Shown here: positions 61,099-64,000 of the stretch, in pieces
How the letters are laid out: each line of letters starts with the position of its first letter
Numbering within the stretch: position 1 is the first letter of the stretch
DNA from: Muricea muricata
Lineage: Eukaryota; Cnidaria; Anthozoa; Malacalcyonacea; Plexauridae
Direction of reading: 5' to 3'
Length of the DNA: 64,000 nt
NCBI GenBank assembly: GCA_963855995.1
Contig: OY979717.1
Span: 2,539,179-2,603,178, forward strand
The notes under the pieces: model-generated
What the model was told of the DNA's origin: nothing
Databases searched by the model: none
The model's input: the letters and a program-made list of their open reading frames with translations, nothing else
Position numbers and translations under genes: made by a program

Positions 61099-64000
61099 GT
61101 AATAAATCTTATATCCATTATTATTTAGTTTATAACATTATTAGCTGTTAGATTAGTCAAGTATAGGTACAGTATATTCCAAAGCTAAAATAAAAAACTA
61201 AATAAATTTATTGTAACCAATATCAATAGTAAAATAGTAAAATAATTGGTTGATAAACTATGTAGTTAATAATAGTACAGCTGGTTTGGAAACTCATTAG
61301 AACATCAATATCACATTTTGTTGGTCAATGTTTGTGTGCAAAAATGTGGTTCTTTTTTGTCTTGTTTCTACTGTATTCATGCCAAATTTTTGAATTACTC
61401 AATTGTTCATGTTGCTGATGGCTAACTTCCGTTGGTTGGGTAAGAATATGTTTGATGCAATGATGAGTGTTCTTATTCCTCCAAGTATAATGTGTTGAAT
61501 CTGAAAAGCTCGAAGCCATTTCTTGTGTATGAACTGTGGTTAAAGAGCAACCGCAGATCTTGTCTAGGAAGTTTGTTAGTTACGGTATATCATCTAACAT
61601 TAGTTCATAGACATTCAACTTTTGCAGACTTTAATGCAACCCAAACCTAAATTTTATAGTGATGCATTTATCATTCCTGTGTTATTAGGTAACAGCCAGT
61701 ACTGTAAGCAGTTGTTTGTGTGTTTGTTTATTTATGGCTACAAAAAATAAGTGTCTTCAACTCGGTTGGTTTACAAAACAGCTTTCATCATACGGTAAAC
61801 ATCTTTTAATTTGATTAGTTCTGTGCAGTGTGGAATGCATGAATTATATCTAATTGTTGCAACTGCTTAATGCAATACCAGGATTCCCATTGGGAAGTAT
61901 GCCTGCACCAGTTGTTTTAGTTATGCTTGCAACTTTTTTCAACTAGCTTTTTTTAACAGAACAATAGAGGCCTTATATTTAATACTGCACCAGCTTTTTA
62001 CAGTGCTTCTTATGTAACCCTGGTTACCTTTGCAATACCTTCTAAATTACACCAAGTCTAAACATCATTTTACATTAACTAATTTCTTCCATTACAGGCT
62101 TAATTCTTATTTACAACTATTGAGCTATTACATTTTTGCTTGTTATTAACCCTTGTTGAGTAGAGAACTAGCATGAGTAGCACTAGCATCAGAAAGGTGG
62201 ACTCTTTAATAAATCTTACAGCATAGTGGGAAATGATTTACTGCTCACATTTTGTTTTTGCGGCATGGAAAACAATTCTATATGCTTGTAGATACTTGTT
62301 ATGACCTCCAAGCATGAGAGCCTGATCTTGACCTGGTAGATCAATCTGCACTTTGGGTATTATGTGCCATGGTGGCTAAATGTTTATGATCTCAGTGACA
62401 TGTGGGTTTAAAATACACTAAACTTGTACATTATACAAAGATTTTCCTTTCAAACACAACCTGGAAACCTTCCTATAAACCATGTAGATCTCAATTTATG
62501 TTAACGAGTTTCGAATTATTTAAAAAATATTATAGAAAATATAAATATAGAACTACGCACTAAGTATAAACATAATATTTCCCGTTTTATATGCGCCTTG
62601 TTAGTTGTTTTCGAACTTTTCAAGCACGTTTCAGTCAACAAAAACTTAGTTTCCAACGCTGTTTTTATACCTGCAATGGTCATAATCAAGCAGTCCTCGT
62701 AAGTCTTAATGGGAAGATATAGTTCTCCAATTCAATAGTGTTTTGTTTATGGTTACTTGAGGCGTAGGCGGTCAGCTAGGTAGTAAATTAAAAATGCAAC
62801 AATGAGAAATTCGGTAATAATCAAACTGCATACATAAGCCGTTTCTTTTTTTATTCTCGTGCTTTCATTCTCAAAACGCTGTATGAAACGTACTAGAAAA
62901 ATCAAAATATGATTACTGATTGAGTTCCAATACTAGGAGTACGCCTCATTTTTGCTTTGCCACTGGCACTGAGCACACATGCATAACAAAAATATAGTCC
63001 AATGGGTTGACGTTATTTAATACGTATTTTTCAAAAGTCTTAAGGTGCGCATTTTTTTCGATACTAAGACATTTTCAAGCTTAAGATATTTAACGCTATT
63101 ATTTAGCTTTCTAAAGAGCAGTGTCAGACAGGTCACGCATTTGGTCAGGCAGTCACAGGTGTCTTCTTTTCACGCACGTTTAAGAAGTTTGACATTTTAC
63201 AATGACAGATGGACTCGAAATAATGCTTTAAAAATGACAAACAACAGCCTGACCCGTAATTCCAGGGGGTCCCTCACTTGTCTTTTGTTGCCGTAGATAT
63301 CTTTCATTTATTCGTGTCTTGAGGGACGAGAATAAAACTTTGATATAATTGTGGTCTGTGAAGTTTATGCTAAAAAGTGAGTTACTGTAGATATAACAAC
63401 ACGGTATGCAGTTCGGCCGTATTGTGTCGCAAATGTAGCTGGTAGTCTGATGGGTTTTTTTACGTTGGCTGTATTATGGTAACCGGCAAAGTGTTGTGTC
63501 TCGCGAAACTAAGACGTGTATAGTACGTCTGTAGTGAGTGGCCCAGCTGCACTCCTGTAGATTTGTTTATTAGGACATGTATAATAGCACCAGCCGTCTA
63601 TATGTTGGGAAGATAACCTTGCGGTTATCCATTTCTCTTATCCGTACAAATTCTCAAGGTTTTTAAGACTTGTGTACTCAACAAAATGTCTAGGGCCGAT
63701 AATATGTTTATTTTAAACATTTTTATTATGTGTCAGACGAATGATTTAAAATATTCTCACGGTTTCCTGTCTTGATGCAAATACTTTGTAAGACTTTAAA
63801 CGCATGACGATGTGAGGATTTATATACTTTTGTACAGGCATGCATATTAATATGAAGTGTATTTGTCATTCCTGTCTGATTGATAACATGCAGCTTCGAA
63901 TTTCATAAACAAGGGTATAATATGTCGATAATTATGACTTTATCGCATTGTGCCACCGTCTGGCAAATACCTTGTCCTTGATTTGAGTATTAAGGGGCTG
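61099..64000. other. Large intron of the TESK-like gene
   Basis: No further kinase exon (APE or DVFSFG region) was found up to the window end, so the intron exceeds 2.9 kb. No clear repeat family was identified in it. Confidence 0.5.

Noticed and set aside
60447-61118. 223-residue minus-strand ORF
   Set aside because: It spans three kinase exons and their introns in antisense; no recognisable domain.

Overview
This 64-kb window is eukaryotic and animal-like. Its genes have many short exons with GT-AG introns, it is AT-rich, and it is crowded with small DNA-transposon relics. The gene set (OSR1/SPAK-type kinase, TPR protein, Shal-like Kv channel, TESK-like kinase, MACPF/stonustoxin-like genes) and the kinds of transposon (GIY-YIG Penelope-like element, CR1/L2-like retroelement, many hAT, TA-target and TTAA-target MITEs) suggest an early-branching marine invertebrate. 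A cnidarian is my best guess, but that is inference, not shown directly by the sequence.

Layout. 1-2.9 kb: two MITE-type elements in what is probably an intron. 2.9-7.7 kb (+): the C-terminal half of an OSR1/STK39 (fray) kinase, whose 5' exons lie outside the window. 8.6-9.2 kb: a tRNA-derived SINE between inverted arms, followed by a long (TA)n. 9.9-11.5 kb (+): a small TPR protein. 13.1-15.1 kb (+): a complete two-exon Shal-type voltage-gated K+ channel. 15.1-21.3 kb: a gene-poor, MITE-rich stretch.

21.4-55.8 kb: a cluster of three related secreted MACPF-superfamily genes. Gene A (-, 21.4-30.9 kb) and gene C (+, 44.8-55.8 kb) share exon order and all intron phases. Each combines a stonustoxin-type MACPF N-terminus, a helical middle and a C-terminal ILEI (FAM3/PANDER-like) domain. 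Gene B (+, 36.4-38.2 kb) lies between them; it is a diverged MACPF relative without ILEI. The cluster is riddled with mobile DNA: a CR1-like retroelement and a 200-bp palindrome in an intron of gene A, a Penelope-like element directly upstream of gene A, long inverted-repeat elements, and a duplicated segment inside gene C.

59.4 kb to the end (+): the 5' half of a TESK-type kinase that continues beyond the window.

The flanking genes look like unrelated conserved housekeeping or neuronal genes. The A-B-C cluster is the region of interest: an inverted pair of MACPF-ILEI fusion genes around a simpler, faster-evolving relative, as expected of a lineage-specific immune or venom-like effector family. 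Exon boundaries were assigned by eye from reading frame, splice dinucleotides, phase agreement and comparison between the two paralogues; no transcript data were available.
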